Under the pieces are notes generated by a model. It made no database searches, was not told the origin of the DNA, and worked only from the letters and a program-made list of their open reading frames with translations. From Aurantimonas coralicida DSM 14790 (lineage in GTDB: Bacteria; Pseudomonadota; Alphaproteobacteria; Rhizobiales; Rhizobiaceae), in assembly GCF_000421645.1 (NCBI RefSeq), contig NZ_ATXK01000005.1, positions 186,001-250,000 on the forward strand: a stretch of DNA of 64,000 bases, in the 5' to 3' direction. Position numbers and translations under genes: made by a program. Positions 49,228 to 59,440 of the stretch are shown here, one piece after another; positions within the stretch are counted from its first letter, which is position 1, and each line of letters opens with the position of its first letter.

Positions 49228-50277
49228 GTGTCGACGAGTGAGGATGGGCGCGCACGACCCGACGTTCCCGTCCTGCGTTTTTCCAGCGACACCTTCGCCC
49301 TGAAAGACCGTTTCGAAGCCTATCGCGATCTCTATGCCGGCGGCACCGAAGTGACCCGTCTCGGCGCCGGCTTTGCCGCGCAGTTCGAGGCGCGACCGCT
49401 GGGCGAGCTGGTCATTTTCGAGCGCTGGCTGAACGACGTCGCCCATGAACGGTCGGCGCAGCGGATCCGGCAGGACGGTTTCGAACATTTTGTCATGCAG
49501 CTCAACCTCTCCGGCGTGCTGGTCGTCGAGACCGCCGACGGGGCTGCGACCGTCAGGCCCGGCGAGATCATCATCCTCGATACCGGGCGGCCCTACGGCA
49601 ATCGCTGCGGGAACGCCCATGTCCTGACCTTCTCGGTGGCGCGATACGTCGTCGAGCGCGCCTATCTGGGTGGCCAGGATCTGCACGGCCGCGTCCTGGG
49701 CGCCGAGCGCGGTGCGCTCCTGGCGGACTTCATGGCGTCGCTGACCCGCAATGCCCGCACGCTGTCGGCCGACGCCGTCAACGGCATGGTCGGCATCTTC
49801 TCCGAGCTCCTGATGATCACGCTACGCCAGGACGACGGCACCGCCAGCGCCGAGGCGCGGGGCAAGCTGAAGCTCGCCCAGGAGCTGATCGAGGAGGGGC
49901 TGTCGCGGCACGATCTCGACCCGGCCGTGATCGCCGCGAAGGCCGGCATTTCCCGCTCGCGGCTCTACGAGATGTTCAAGCCCCATGGCGGTGTCGCGAG
50001 CTACATCCGGCGGCGCCGGGTGCATCGCTTTCGCGCGCTGCTCAGCCAACGGCGCGACATGCGCAGCATCGCCGAACTCGCCTTCGCCTGCGGTTTTGCC
50101 AGCGAAAGCCATGCCAGCCGGACCTTTCGCGAGGTCTTCGCCATGCCGCCCGGACAATTCCGGCGACGCCAGGGTGGCCCCGCCTCGCCGGCTGCGGTGA
50201 TGGCGGTGCCGGGACGCGACGGCTTCGCGCCCTGGGTCAGTTCGCTCAACATGCGGGCGCAAGCCTCAACTTCATGA
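49228..50277 (+). CDS. AraC family transcriptional regulator (AraC-binding-like N-terminus)
   Basis: The 349-residue protein has an N-terminal AraC_binding_2-type sensor (FSSDTFALKDRFEAYRDLYAGG, VMQLNLSGVLVVE) and a C-terminal AraC HTH pair (DPAVIAAKAGISRSRLYEMFKPHGG and RSIAELAFACGFASESHASRTFRE). The start is a GTG with GGGGAG upstream. The stop overlaps the MFS transporter ATG (ATGA), so the regulator and transporter are translationally coupled. The inducer is unknown. Confidence 0.9.
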   Translation: MSTSEDGRARPDVPVLRFSSDTFALKDRFEAYRDLYAGGTEVTRLGAGFAAQFEARPLGELVIFERWLNDVAHERSAQRIRQDGFEHFVMQLNLSGVLVVETADGAATVRPGEIIILDTGRPYGNRCGNAHVLTFSVARYVVERAYLGGQDLHGRVLGAERGALLADFMASLTRNARTLSADAVNGMVGIFSELLMITLRQDDGTASAEARGKLKLAQELIEEGLSRHDLDPAVIAAKAGISRSRLYEMFKPHGGVASYIRRRRVHRFRALLSQRRDMRSIAELAFACGFASESHASRTFREVFAMPPGQFRRRQGGPASPAAVMAVPGRDGFAPWVSSLNMRAQASTS

Positions 50278-51617
50278 AGCCTGTCATGCGGGCGGGGCCG
50301 AACGCGGCGTGGAACCTGGCGCTCGCCCTGGCCATGGTGCATCTGGTCTCCTCGCTCGACCGGCATCTCCTCAGCCTCGTCCTCAGTCCGATCAAGACAG
50401 AGCTCGGACTAAGCGACACCCAGCTCGGGTTCCTGCACGGCACGGCCTATGTCCTGCTCTATGCCGCCGCGATCGTCCCGCTCGGCTATCTGGTCGACCG
50501 GTTCGACCGGCGCCGCATCATCCAGGCGGGCATCCTCGCCTGGACCGTGGGAACGGTCGCCTGCGCGCTGGCGCAATCCTATCCGCAACTGGTGCTGGCG
50601 CGCATGCTGGTGGGCCTCGGCCAGGCGGCGCTCGTGCCGGCCGCGACCAGCCTCCTCGCCGACAGCTTCGCCGGCCGCGGGATCGGCAAGCCGATCGCCG
50701 TCTTCACCTCCGCCGCGACGTTCGGCCGGGGACTGGCGCTCCTCGGCGGTGGCGTGGCGCTCGGCTGGATCGGCCTGTGGGGGCCGGGCAGTCCCCTGGC
50801 GAGCCTTGCGCCCTGGCGCACCCTGCTGCTCCTCTCGCTGATCCTCAACCTCGTCGCCTTCGCTTGGCTTTCGGCCATGGACGAAACACCGCGCAGCCAG
50901 GGCAACGCGCCCCGCCCGCCGGGCATGTTCGCCGCCGCCGCCGGCCGCTGGGGAACGTATCTGGCCTATCTCGGGGCCTCGGCGGCGGCGATCCTGCTGG
51001 TCCAGGTCACGGCGGCATGGGGCCCAACATTGCTGGTCAGGGGCTTCGACCTGACCCCGGCCGCCAGCGGTCTCCTGTTCGGCCCGATCGTGGTCGGCTT
51101 CGGCCCGGCGGGAAACGTCTTCGGGGGCTGGGCGATCGATGCGCTGACACGGCGGGGGGTGCGTGCCCCGTCGGCCTGGGCCGCAATCGTCGCCCTGCCC
51201 GCGGCGCTGTTCGCCGGCGCGGTCTTCTGCCTCTCGGCCGACCTCGTTGTCGCGCTCTGCGCCCTTGCGGCGATCACCTTCTGCCTCGGTTTCACGACGC
51301 CGGCGGGGCTCGTGGCGATCCAGCGGATGACGCCACCGGGCTTGCGTGGCCGGGCCACGGGCCTCTTCGTCCTCATCGTCACGATGGTCTCGCTGGGGCT
51401 CGGGCCGCTGACGGTCGGATGGTTCAGCGACCATGTCTTTACCGGCCCCGCCGGCCTGCGCCAGGCGATCCTCGCCGTCCTCGCCCTCGGCGCCTTGCTC
51501 GGAACGCTCTCGGCGCTTCAGGCCGCCAGGCTCGAGCGGTTGGCGGGACCGGACCTGCCGGGCGATGCCGGCGCCCGTGCCGGCGTCCCGAACGGCGCGC
51601 GAAAACTTCGCGCCTGA
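50274..51617 (+). CDS. MFS transporter
   Basis: The 447-residue protein has about 12 membrane segments and the MFS cytoplasmic loop motif GYLVDRFDRRRI after helix 2. It begins HLVSSLDRHLLSLVLSPIKTELGLSDTQLGFLHG, like the aromatic-acid/hexuronate-type and Spns-like MFS group. The direction of transport is unknown. It is coupled to the AraC regulator just upstream, which probably controls it. No terminator is evident right after it. Confidence 0.9.
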   Translation: MKPVMRAGPNAAWNLALALAMVHLVSSLDRHLLSLVLSPIKTELGLSDTQLGFLHGTAYVLLYAAAIVPLGYLVDRFDRRRIIQAGILAWTVGTVACALAQSYPQLVLARMLVGLGQAALVPAATSLLADSFAGRGIGKPIAVFTSAATFGRGLALLGGGVALGWIGLWGPGSPLASLAPWRTLLLLSLILNLVAFAWLSAMDETPRSQGNAPRPPGMFAAAAGRWGTYLAYLGASAAAILLVQVTAAWGPTLLVRGFDLTPAASGLLFGPIVVGFGPAGNVFGGWAIDALTRRGVRAPSAWAAIVALPAALFAGAVFCLSADLVVALCALAAITFCLGFTTPAGLVAIQRMTPPGLRGRATGLFVLIVTMVSLGLGPLTVGWFSDHVFTGPAGLRQAILAVLALGALLGTLSALQAARLERLAGPDLPGDAGARAGVPNGARKLRA

Positions 51618-51737
51618 ACCGTCCCGGCGAAAAGTCTCCTGTGGCGCAAGCTCCTGACTCTTATGGCAAAACACCGGGGACCTCGGGCCTACCGAATATG
51701 GTGGTCGGGGTGATCACGCTCCCGGCTGAAGCCGTCA

Positions 51738-51766
51738 TTGACGTAAGTGTCCCTTACATGTCTATC
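51738..51766 (+). promoter_or_regulatory. Candidate promoter with palindrome in the spacer
   Basis: TTGACG (51738-51743) and TCTATC (51761-51766) are separated by 17 bp, a sigma70-like layout. The spacer contains GTAAG (51743-51747), five bases and CTTAC (51753-51757), a perfect inverted repeat in the position where TetR-type repressors commonly bind. It faces the methyltransferase-like gene 94 bp downstream. Confidence 0.45.
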
Positions 51767-51859
51767 TCAACCGGGCGGTGCAGTGCTCCCGCCCCAGTTG
51801 CGGGCCGCTCCATGTGCGGCGACCGGACCGACATCTCAAAACAATAAGGTGGAACGTCC

Positions 51860-53035
51860 ATGGGTATGGGGCATATCGAGGTCGAGCTGCTGATCCACGA
51901 ACACGCGCACAAGCCGATCACCGGCGAAGTGCTGGCGGTCGGGCGACAACATATCTCACCGAGCCCGGACGAGATTCTCGCGATGATGGCGCGGCACGGC
52001 GTGACGCCCGTCCGCACCGATTTCGAACCCGACACGTTGAACACGCATCATGGCGAGGGCGAGCATCCGATCCTCGACGCCTCGCTGTTCCGGGCCATGG
52101 GCAATGACACGTACTTCGTCGCGGACATCAGCCCGTATGAAGGCGCCGACTACATCTTCGACGTCTGCGGCGAGGTGCCGGAAGAGCTGATCGGCCGGTT
52201 CGACTTCATCATCGATGGCGGCTCGCTCGACAACGTCTTCGATCCCCTGTCGATGGTCCGCAACATGACGAAGATGCTGCGCCCGGGCGGCCGGATGTTC
52301 ATCTTCGCCTGGTCGAACGGTTTCCCGTCGGCCTATGTGAAGATCACGCCCGACTGGATCATGGATTATTGCCTGGTGAACGAGTTCGCCGACGCCAAGG
52401 TCTATGCGTCGCGCTGCGACATGCCCTTCGACGACCCGAAGCTCGGGCAGAGCGTCGATCTCTTCCACTACCATCCCTATATCGACACGCCGAACGGGCC
52501 GGTGGCGGAAGCGGCCTATGTGCGCGTTCCGGGCTACGGATCGACCTATTGCATCGCCGAAAAGGGCGTAGCCACGACGCATCACCGCATGGCCGTGCAG
52601 AAGCATTATCGCGGACAGGACGTGGAGCCGTATCTGACGTCGGCGAAGCGTTTCCATGATTCGACCCAACCGGCATTCTCGCTGCCGGGCGCCGAGGTCC
52701 CCGACATGCCGCCGATCAGCGATCAGATCACGGTCCGGCCGGTGGCGCGGTTCGGCACGCCCAGCACGATCAGCCTGCCGGACGCGATTTTCAGGAGGCT
52801 CGACCAGATCGGGACTGATACCCGGCTTGCCCGGCTCGAGGCGCGGCTTCTGGCGGCCGAGGCAGGAAGCCGCACGTCGCAGCTATCGGACCGCGTCTAC
52901 GAAGAAGCGCAGCGCCTATCGCGACAACTCTACGAGTATTCTGTGTTGGCGCCGGGGAGAAGCGCGGCTTCTCCGATGCCCCGGCGATTTCTGTCGCGGG
53001 CCCGCAGCGCCTTGTTCCGGCTCGCGGGTAAGTAA
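51860..53035 (+). CDS. SAM-dependent methyltransferase-like protein
   Basis: The 391-residue protein has a central class I methyltransferase-like core: YFVADISPYEGADYIFDVCGEVPEEL, FDFIIDGGSLDNVFDPLSMVRNMTKMLRPGGRMFIF in outline. The N-terminal extension (GMGHIEVELLIHEHAHKPITGEVLAVGRQH) and a C-terminal part (about 300-391) with a likely short coiled coil (TRLARLEARLLAAEAGSRTSQLSDR) flank it. It resembles methyltransferases of surface-polysaccharide loci, but the substrate is unknown. AAGGTGG precedes the ATG. It stands alone between the MFS gene and the Bat operon. Confidence 0.75.
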   Translation: MGMGHIEVELLIHEHAHKPITGEVLAVGRQHISPSPDEILAMMARHGVTPVRTDFEPDTLNTHHGEGEHPILDASLFRAMGNDTYFVADISPYEGADYIFDVCGEVPEELIGRFDFIIDGGSLDNVFDPLSMVRNMTKMLRPGGRMFIFAWSNGFPSAYVKITPDWIMDYCLVNEFADAKVYASRCDMPFDDPKLGQSVDLFHYHPYIDTPNGPVAEAAYVRVPGYGSTYCIAEKGVATTHHRMAVQKHYRGQDVEPYLTSAKRFHDSTQPAFSLPGAEVPDMPPISDQITVRPVARFGTPSTISLPDAIFRRLDQIGTDTRLARLEARLLAAEAGSRTSQLSDRVYEEAQRLSRQLYEYSVLAPGRSAASPMPRRFLSRARSALFRLAGK

Positions 53036-53071
53036 GTAGGCCACGGGCGCGCAACTCGGCACTGCCACTCA

Positions 53072-53095
53072 GGCGCTATACAGGCAGGGAGCGCC
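53072..53095. terminator. Candidate hairpin between convergent genes
   Basis: GGCGCT (53072-53077) pairs with AGCGCC (53090-53095) over a 12-base loop, between the convergent stops at 53035 and 53126. There is no T-run on either side, so it is only a weak terminator candidate. Confidence 0.3.
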
Positions 53096-53125
53096 AGGCC
53101 ACTTATGAGTTGACTTCCAGCGGGG

Positions 53126-54346
53126 TCATCCCCGCTGGCGGCGCAGCCTTTGCGCGAGAAAAATCTGGCGTGCGAAACCCTTGAGGTCGACCGCCGGAGA
53201 TGGCTGCGGGCCGTAGAGGTGACGGTCGAGGCGGGCGAAGGCCGTCCGGGCGTCGGCGGGCAGTTCGCCGCGCGCTCCCGACAGGCCGGCGGCGGCGGCG
53301 CGGGTGGCCCGGGGATCGTTGCGGGCGGCGGCCCGGCGAAGCGCCACGGCGTTGCGGTCCGGCAGGAACCGGCGCAGGCGGCGGCCGATCTCGGCGGGCG
53401 CGACCAGGCGCCGGCCCGGCAGTGCCAGGAGCAAGACGAGCAAGCAGCTTCCGAGCCCTGCCAGAAGCGGTGCACTGCGGGCGATGAGGCCTGACCAGCC
53501 GCTGGCCTCGGGCTCCTCGGCGATCGCGGCGAAGGCGATGCGTTGGGATTTCAGCACCGCGTCGCGCATTTCCCGCGTCGTGGTATCGAACCAGGGAATG
53601 TGGAAGGCCTCCAGCCGGCCTGGCTGCGAGGAGACCGGCCGCATGCGCCATTGCCAGACGACGGTGGACACCGGCCCGTTCTCGGTCAGTTCGACGCTGC
53701 GCCGTTCGGGCGCGATGAAGGAGATCAGCCAGGGCGCGATCATCCGGGGCGGCGGTGGCAGCGAGCCGGGCGGCACCCCTTCGGCAACGATCGTCACGGT
53801 GCGCGTCGCGGTCTCGCCATTGGCCAGCATGGCCGGGTCCATGTCCCATTCGTCGCTGTAGCTCAGCGAGCGGGCCGGAAGCCACCAGCCGCCCTCTGTG
53901 GCCGGGCGCGGGATGGCGGTGATGGTGACGTGCTCGGAGACGACATTGTGGACGAAGCGCTCGCCATTGTTGGCGACCAGCGTCAGCCGGTGGGTAAAGG
54001 CCCCGACGGTCAGGTCGCCGCCGCGTTCGGGGAAGATTGCCAGCCGCCGCTCGAAGACGGTCAGCTGGCGGCCGTCGATGCGCTGTGTCGTCCAGCTGTC
54101 GCGGCCAAGCTGCATCCAGGAGAAATTGCGCAGATCCGGCTGGACCAGCGTCTCCAGCGCGATGGTCACGTCGTAGAGGCCGCGAATGGTGACCAGCACC
54201 ATCTCGTCCTCATAGGGGTCCGCCGGCATCGCATCGACCACCACGGCCAGCCGCGCGTCGCGCGCCGACACCTGCGGCGCCGCTCCGGCGGGGCCAGCCG
54301 CGGCAAAGAGGAGCAGTGACAGCGTGAGCAGGAGCCGTCCTACCAT
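53126..54346 (-). CDS. BatD-like protein
   Basis: The 406-residue protein has a signal peptide (cleavage near AGAAPQ), Ig-like beta domains (ARLAVVVDAMPADPYEDEMVLVTIRG, RLTLVANNGERF), then one membrane helix (SAPLLAGLGSCLLVLLLALPG) and a basic cytoplasmic tail. This is the layout of BatD (oxygen-tolerance family). Bat proteins assemble with BatA and BatB at the inner membrane. It is the last gene of the operon, overlapping the TPR gene by 7 bases. Confidence 0.85.
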   Translation of the reverse strand: MVGRLLLTLSLLLFAAAGPAGAAPQVSARDARLAVVVDAMPADPYEDEMVLVTIRGLYDVTIALETLVQPDLRNFSWMQLGRDSWTTQRIDGRQLTVFERRLAIFPERGGDLTVGAFTHRLTLVANNGERFVHNVVSEHVTITAIPRPATEGGWWLPARSLSYSDEWDMDPAMLANGETATRTVTIVAEGVPPGSLPPPPRMIAPWLISFIAPERRSVELTENGPVSTVVWQWRMRPVSSQPGRLEAFHIPWFDTTTREMRDAVLKSQRIAFAAIAEEPEASGWSGLIARSAPLLAGLGSCLLVLLLALPGRRLVAPAEIGRRLRRFLPDRNAVALRRAAARNDPRATRAAAAGLSGARGELPADARTAFARLDRHLYGPQPSPAVDLKGFARQIFLAQRLRRQRG

Positions 54347-54981
54347 GCGGTGTCCTCCGGCGGGTTGGCGATGCCAAGATCCTGCCGGCGCTGATGCTCG
54401 GCGCGCAGCCGCAGCTTCAGGAAGGCGCCGGGATCGTCGGGCAGCGTCGTCAGCCAGTCCTCGCTGGCGACGACCCCCTGGCCGGTGCGCGGCCGCACGA
54501 CGGAGCGCTGCTCGGCCAGTGTGAGCGCCTTGGGCACGTCGCGCTTGGTCGGCTGGGCGGCGGCGTCCTCGGCCTCGATATTGGCGGCGATGCCGTCGAT
54601 GTCGTTGGATTCACCGACCAACGGGTCGATGCGGGCCGCGACGAGGGCGCGGTTGAAGCGGGCGTCGGCATCGGACGGATCGGCGAACAGCACGGCGTCG
54701 AAATAGGCGACGGCTTCCGCGTAGCGGCCGAGCGCGGCAAGCCCGACGCCGCGATTGTAGGTGGCCTCGGAGCCGGCCTCGCGAAACGCCAGGTCGGCTT
54801 CGGCGTATCGGCCCGCACGGTAGAGTGCGACCCCGCGCACCGCCGGCTCGGTGGTCAGGCTGGCGGCCAATCCCGGCAGACCGGTGGAGAGCGCCAGCCG
54901 GCCGAAGGCGGCGGGACCGGCGGCGAGCGTAGCGCATGCGGCCACGACCAGCGCGAGGAATGGCAGAACCCAGCGCCGCAT
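54340..54981 (-). CDS. TPR-containing BatC-like lipoprotein or anchored protein
   Basis: The 213-residue protein has an N-terminal hydrophobic segment (VLPFLALVVAACATLAAG, with an AAC that could be a lipobox) and two or three TPR-like repeats (RGVALYRAGRYAEADLAFREAG, RGVGLAALGRYAEAVAYFDAVL). The C-terminal part is acidic then basic. In Bat operons the TPR gene between BatB and BatD is called BatC. The ATG at 54981 shares one base with the BatB stop. Confidence 0.82.
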   Translation of the reverse strand: MRRWVLPFLALVVAACATLAAGPAAFGRLALSTGLPGLAASLTTEPAVRGVALYRAGRYAEADLAFREAGSEATYNRGVGLAALGRYAEAVAYFDAVLFADPSDADARFNRALVAARIDPLVGESNDIDGIAANIEAEDAAAQPTKRDVPKALTLAEQRSVVRPRTGQGVVASEDWLTTLPDDPGAFLKLRLRAEHQRRQDLGIANPPEDTAW

Positions 54982-55907
54982 CACACGCTCCTGCGGAACA
55001 GGGCGAGCGCCGGAAACAGCGCCAGCACGAGGAGATAACGGCCATAATCGGTGTAGTGCAGCACCGCGTAGTCGCCTTCCGCCAGAGCATCGGAACGGCG
55101 CCGGCCGATCCCGTCCGCGACGGCGAGCGGCGTGGTGGCGTCGGCAAAGAAGCCCTCACCGGCGGCGGCCAGACGCTCCAGCCCCGCCGGATCGGGGGGC
55201 GGCATGTCACCGGGGCGCTGGCTCGGCGCGACATGGATCGCCGAGACGAAAGCGCCGTCGGCGCGCAAGGCCGCCACCTCGTCGAAGGCGGCGGGGCCGA
55301 GCCCCTCCCCGTCGGTGACCAGCACGACGTCGGCGCGCAGGATCTGCGCTTCCGCCAGCGTGCGGCGGGCCAGCGCCAGCGCCCGGTCGCTGCGGCTGCC
55401 GGGGTCGGGCACCGTCTCGCCGTCGAGGACGGCGACGATGGAGCCGAGCGCCGCCGGATCGGTGGTGAAGGCCGTCGCCACATAGGCTTCGCCGGCATAG
55501 ACGATGAGGCTGACGGGGCGGGTGCCGACCCGCTGCAGGACAAGCTGCGCGGCGGCCTCGGCGTCGTCGAGGCTGCCGCCTTCCGCGATGGAGCGCGACA
55601 GGTCCATCGCCACGACGATGCCGTCGAGATTGCGGAAGGTGGGCGCGCCGCTATCGCGCTGGGCAGGGCCGACGAGGGCCAGCGCCACCAGGCCGGCGAC
55701 GGCGATGGCCAAAAAGGCGTGGCGGGCACTGCCTGGCACCAGCCGGCCCAGCCGCGACAGCGCCGCCATCAGGGCGGGGTCGACGGCGCGCTCCCAGCCG
55801 GCGAGACCCCGCGATCGGCGGGCGAAGACGACGCCGGCCACGAGGGTCAGCACCAGGACCGCCAGCCACCAGGGCCGCAGCAACAGAAGATCGCCCGGCA
55901 GGCTCAT
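54981..55907 (-). CDS. BatB-like VWA membrane protein
   Basis: The 308-residue protein has two N-terminal membrane segments, a VWA domain with the MIDAS motif DLSRS (in VVAMDLSRSIAEGG) and LVTDGEG, and a C-terminal helix (YLLVLALFPALALF). It is the second VWA protein of the Bat operon. The ATG at 55907 overlaps the BatA stop by four bases and has GGAGG upstream. An earlier ATG at 55922 is less likely. Confidence 0.88.
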   Translation of the reverse strand: MSLPGDLLLLRPWWLAVLVLTLVAGVVFARRSRGLAGWERAVDPALMAALSRLGRLVPGSARHAFLAIAVAGLVALALVGPAQRDSGAPTFRNLDGIVVAMDLSRSIAEGGSLDDAEAAAQLVLQRVGTRPVSLIVYAGEAYVATAFTTDPAALGSIVAVLDGETVPDPGSRSDRALALARRTLAEAQILRADVVLVTDGEGLGPAAFDEVAALRADGAFVSAIHVAPSQRPGDMPPPDPAGLERLAAAGEGFFADATTPLAVADGIGRRRSDALAEGDYAVLHYTDYGRYLLVLALFPALALFRRSV

Positions 55908-56866
55908 GCGCCGCGCCTCCATCCGATGACGAGGCCGAGGGCGCAGAGGAAGCCGAAACCGGCCGGCCAGATCCAGTAGGAACTGTAGATTTCGGCCGCA
56001 GGCCGCTCGAAGGCGCTGGTCTCCAGCGCGTCGATGGCGCGCGCCACCTGCCGCAGATCGTCGGTGGTGCGGACCCGGAAGGTCTCGCCGCCGCTGGTTT
56101 CGGCAATGGCCCGCAGGGTCGCGGTATCGACGGCGTCGCGGGATTTGGGGTCGGTCTCCAGATCGGCAGGGCCGAGGGCGATGGTGTGTACGCGGATGCC
56201 GAGCCGCTCGGCCAGCGATCCGGCATCGCGCGGCTGGACGGCGCCGGCATTGTTGACGCCGTCGGACAGAAGGACGACGACGCGCGAGCGTGCATCGGAG
56301 CGGGCGAGCCGTTTCAGGGCGAGGCCCAGCCCGTCGCTGATCGCGGTGGACCGGCCGGAAATGCCGATCGTCGCCTGGTCGATGAGGTGGCCCACCGCCT
56401 CGACGTCGAAGGTCAGCGGTGCGGCGAAATAGGCGGTCTCCGCGAAGATCACCAGCCCGACACGGTCGCCGGCTCGGGCGCGCACGAAATCACGAGCCAC
56501 CGCCTTCACCGCGTCGAGCCGGGAGACGGTCTTGCCGTCGAGGACGAAATCCTCCTGCTCCATGCTGCCGGACAGGTCGATGGCGAGGACGAGGTCGCGG
56601 CCGCTGGCCGGCAGGGCCTCGACCGCTTCGAGCTGCTGCGGGCCGGCCAGCGCCACGACCAGCGCGATCCAGGTGAGCGCCGGCAGGAGCTGGCGGACGC
56701 GGGCGCGCATGCCGTCCGCCGCCCCGGTGGCCAAGCGCGCCGCGATGGAGCCGGGCACGACCAGCGCGCCGGTCGCGGCCTGGCGCGGCGGCAGGAGCAG
56801 CAGCGCGGCGAAGGGCAGCGGCAAGAGAAGCAGCGCGTAGGGGGTGGCGAAGCTCCACATGGTCAT
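55904..56866 (-). CDS. BatA-like VWA membrane protein
   Basis: The 320-residue protein has two N-terminal helices (YALLLLPLPFAALLLLP and LPALTWIALVVALAG), a VWA domain with intact MIDAS DLSGS (in LAIDLSGSMEQEDF) and LLSDGVNNAG, and a C-terminal helix (WIWPAGFGFLCALGLVIGW). This matches BatA. It likely forms a membrane complex with BatB, assembled by the MoxR ATPase. The stop and start codons overlap with both neighbours. Confidence 0.9.
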   Translation of the reverse strand: MTMWSFATPYALLLLPLPFAALLLLPPRQAATGALVVPGSIAARLATGAADGMRARVRQLLPALTWIALVVALAGPQQLEAVEALPASGRDLVLAIDLSGSMEQEDFVLDGKTVSRLDAVKAVARDFVRARAGDRVGLVIFAETAYFAAPLTFDVEAVGHLIDQATIGISGRSTAISDGLGLALKRLARSDARSRVVVLLSDGVNNAGAVQPRDAGSLAERLGIRVHTIALGPADLETDPKSRDAVDTATLRAIAETSGGETFRVRTTDDLRQVARAIDALETSAFERPAAEIYSSYWIWPAGFGFLCALGLVIGWRRGA

Positions 56867-57294
56867 GCCCTCGCCCGCAGACGCCGGCGGCCGCGGGCCA
56901 TCGTCAGGATCGCCGCGTCGATGGCGTCGAGATCGGGCGTGGTGCCCGGCCGGTAGAGGGAGGCACCGATGTCTTCGCGCAGGATTGCGCCGGAATCGGG
57001 CCTGGTGCCAGGCCTTGCCGGCGCGGCGTCGCGGCGCAGCCGGTCGATCAGCGCCGCCTGCCGGAACAGGCGATCCTCGGCCGGCAAAAGGCGCGCGGCG
57101 GCGATCTCGCGCCGGGCCATGGTCAGCGCAGTGTCGCGCCGGCGGGTGACGAGATGCAGCAGCGCCAGGAGCAGAAGCCCGGCGAGGATGCCGAGCGCCG
57201 CGGCGGCCAGCACTTCGGACCCGTCGAAGGCGGCAAAATCGGCCGGCAGCCGCACCGGGCGCAGCCGGGCGACGAGATCAGGATCGGTCGACAT
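56863..57294 (-). CDS. DUF4381 family membrane protein
   Basis: The 143-residue protein has a short N-terminal part, one membrane helix (VLAAAALGILAGLLLLALLHLV) and a charged C-terminal domain. Position between DUF58 and BatA and the single-helix layout are those of DUF4381 proteins in Bat operons. It may stabilise the VWA complex. The ATG at 57294 overlaps the end of the DUF58 gene by 17 bases. Confidence 0.82.
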   Translation of the reverse strand: MSTDPDLVARLRPVRLPADFAAFDGSEVLAAAALGILAGLLLLALLHLVTRRRDTALTMARREIAAARLLPAEDRLFRQAALIDRLRRDAAPARPGTRPDSGAILREDIGASLYRPGTTPDLDAIDAAILTMARGRRRLRARA

Positions 57295-58215
57295 CGTCGC
57301 GCTCCAGAGCCTCGGCCATCCTGTCGTATTCGGCATCGGCCGCCACGATGCGCACCTCCGCGCCGAGCCGTTCCAGCCGCTCGCGGCGCGGATCGGACCT
57401 CGCGGCCGTGTCCGCGCCCGACACGAAGGCCCAGCGCAGGCCTGTCAGCCCGGCCGGCGCATCGCCGGACAGGAACGGATAGGCACCGCGCGGCGGGACC
57501 TCCTCGAAAGCGTCGCGCACCAGGATCGTGACGATCCGCGCCCGGCGGCGCAGGGCCAGCGCCAGACCGTCGAAATCCGTGCCCGGCACGTCGAGGCCGG
57601 TGGCGAGGAACAGCGTGCCGCCCCGCGGCACAAGCCGGCCGGCGGGTTCCAGCAGCCGGTCGAGCGGCGCGTCGTCGAGATGGCCGGCGGCCGCCCGTTC
57701 GAGCGCGATGGCATGGGCGCGGGCGAGACCGCCGGCGATCGCCGCCATGCCCTTCTCGCGGGCCTGGGGCGCGACATAAGCCGGCTCACCGAGGCCGAGG
57801 GCCAGCAGTCCCACACGGCCGCCCGCCTGCACGACACGCCATCCGGCCAGCATCAGGGCGTCGGCGGCCGCGACCGAGCGCAGTCGCCGGCGGGTGCCCC
57901 AGAGCATGGCCGGGCGGAAATCAGCGACCAGCAGCGCTGTCTTCTCGCGTTCGTCGCGGAAGGTGCGCACATGCGGCCGGCCGGTGCGGGCCGTTGTCGC
58001 GGCGTCGAGATGGCGGCTGTCGTCGCCCTCCGAGAAGGGCCGCACGTCGACGATCTCCAGCCCGTTGCCGCGGCGCTTGCCGGCAAAGCCGCCGGGCCGG
58101 CCGGTCGGGGCCAGCCGCTGCTCGGGGATGTGGCGGACGTAATGGCGCAGCCGGAACAGCGCGTCGGCATCGACGGCGATGCCAGCCTGGTCCGCCGGCG
58201 GGACGATGCGGCTCA

Positions 58216-58216
<1 letters not shown>
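57278..58216 (-). CDS. DUF58 domain-containing protein
   Basis: The 312-residue protein has the DUF58 signature FAGKRRGNGLEIVDVRPFSEGDDSRHLD and a downstream VWA-like fold (REKTALLVADFRPAMLWGTRRRLRSVAAADALML). DUF58 proteins accompany MoxR ATPases and may be their substrates or adaptors. The start at 58216 shares one base with the MoxR stop. No membrane segment is predicted, so it is probably cytoplasmic. Confidence 0.9.
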
Positions 58217-59244
<1,028 letters not shown>

Positions 59245-59440
59245 ATCCCGATAGATTCACGTCGGCGCCGCGGGCCGGTGCCACTCCACCCGGACGCCGG
59301 CACTATGTCGGATGCATCGGGTCTTGGGTAGGGCATCACGCCCGGCCGCACACAGGCAATTTGCCCGATCGGTCGCGCCCCCCTTGCGGCGGGGCTCCAG
59401 CTTGGGCCTGATCGTCGGATCGACAGGGGGAGCGATCGCC

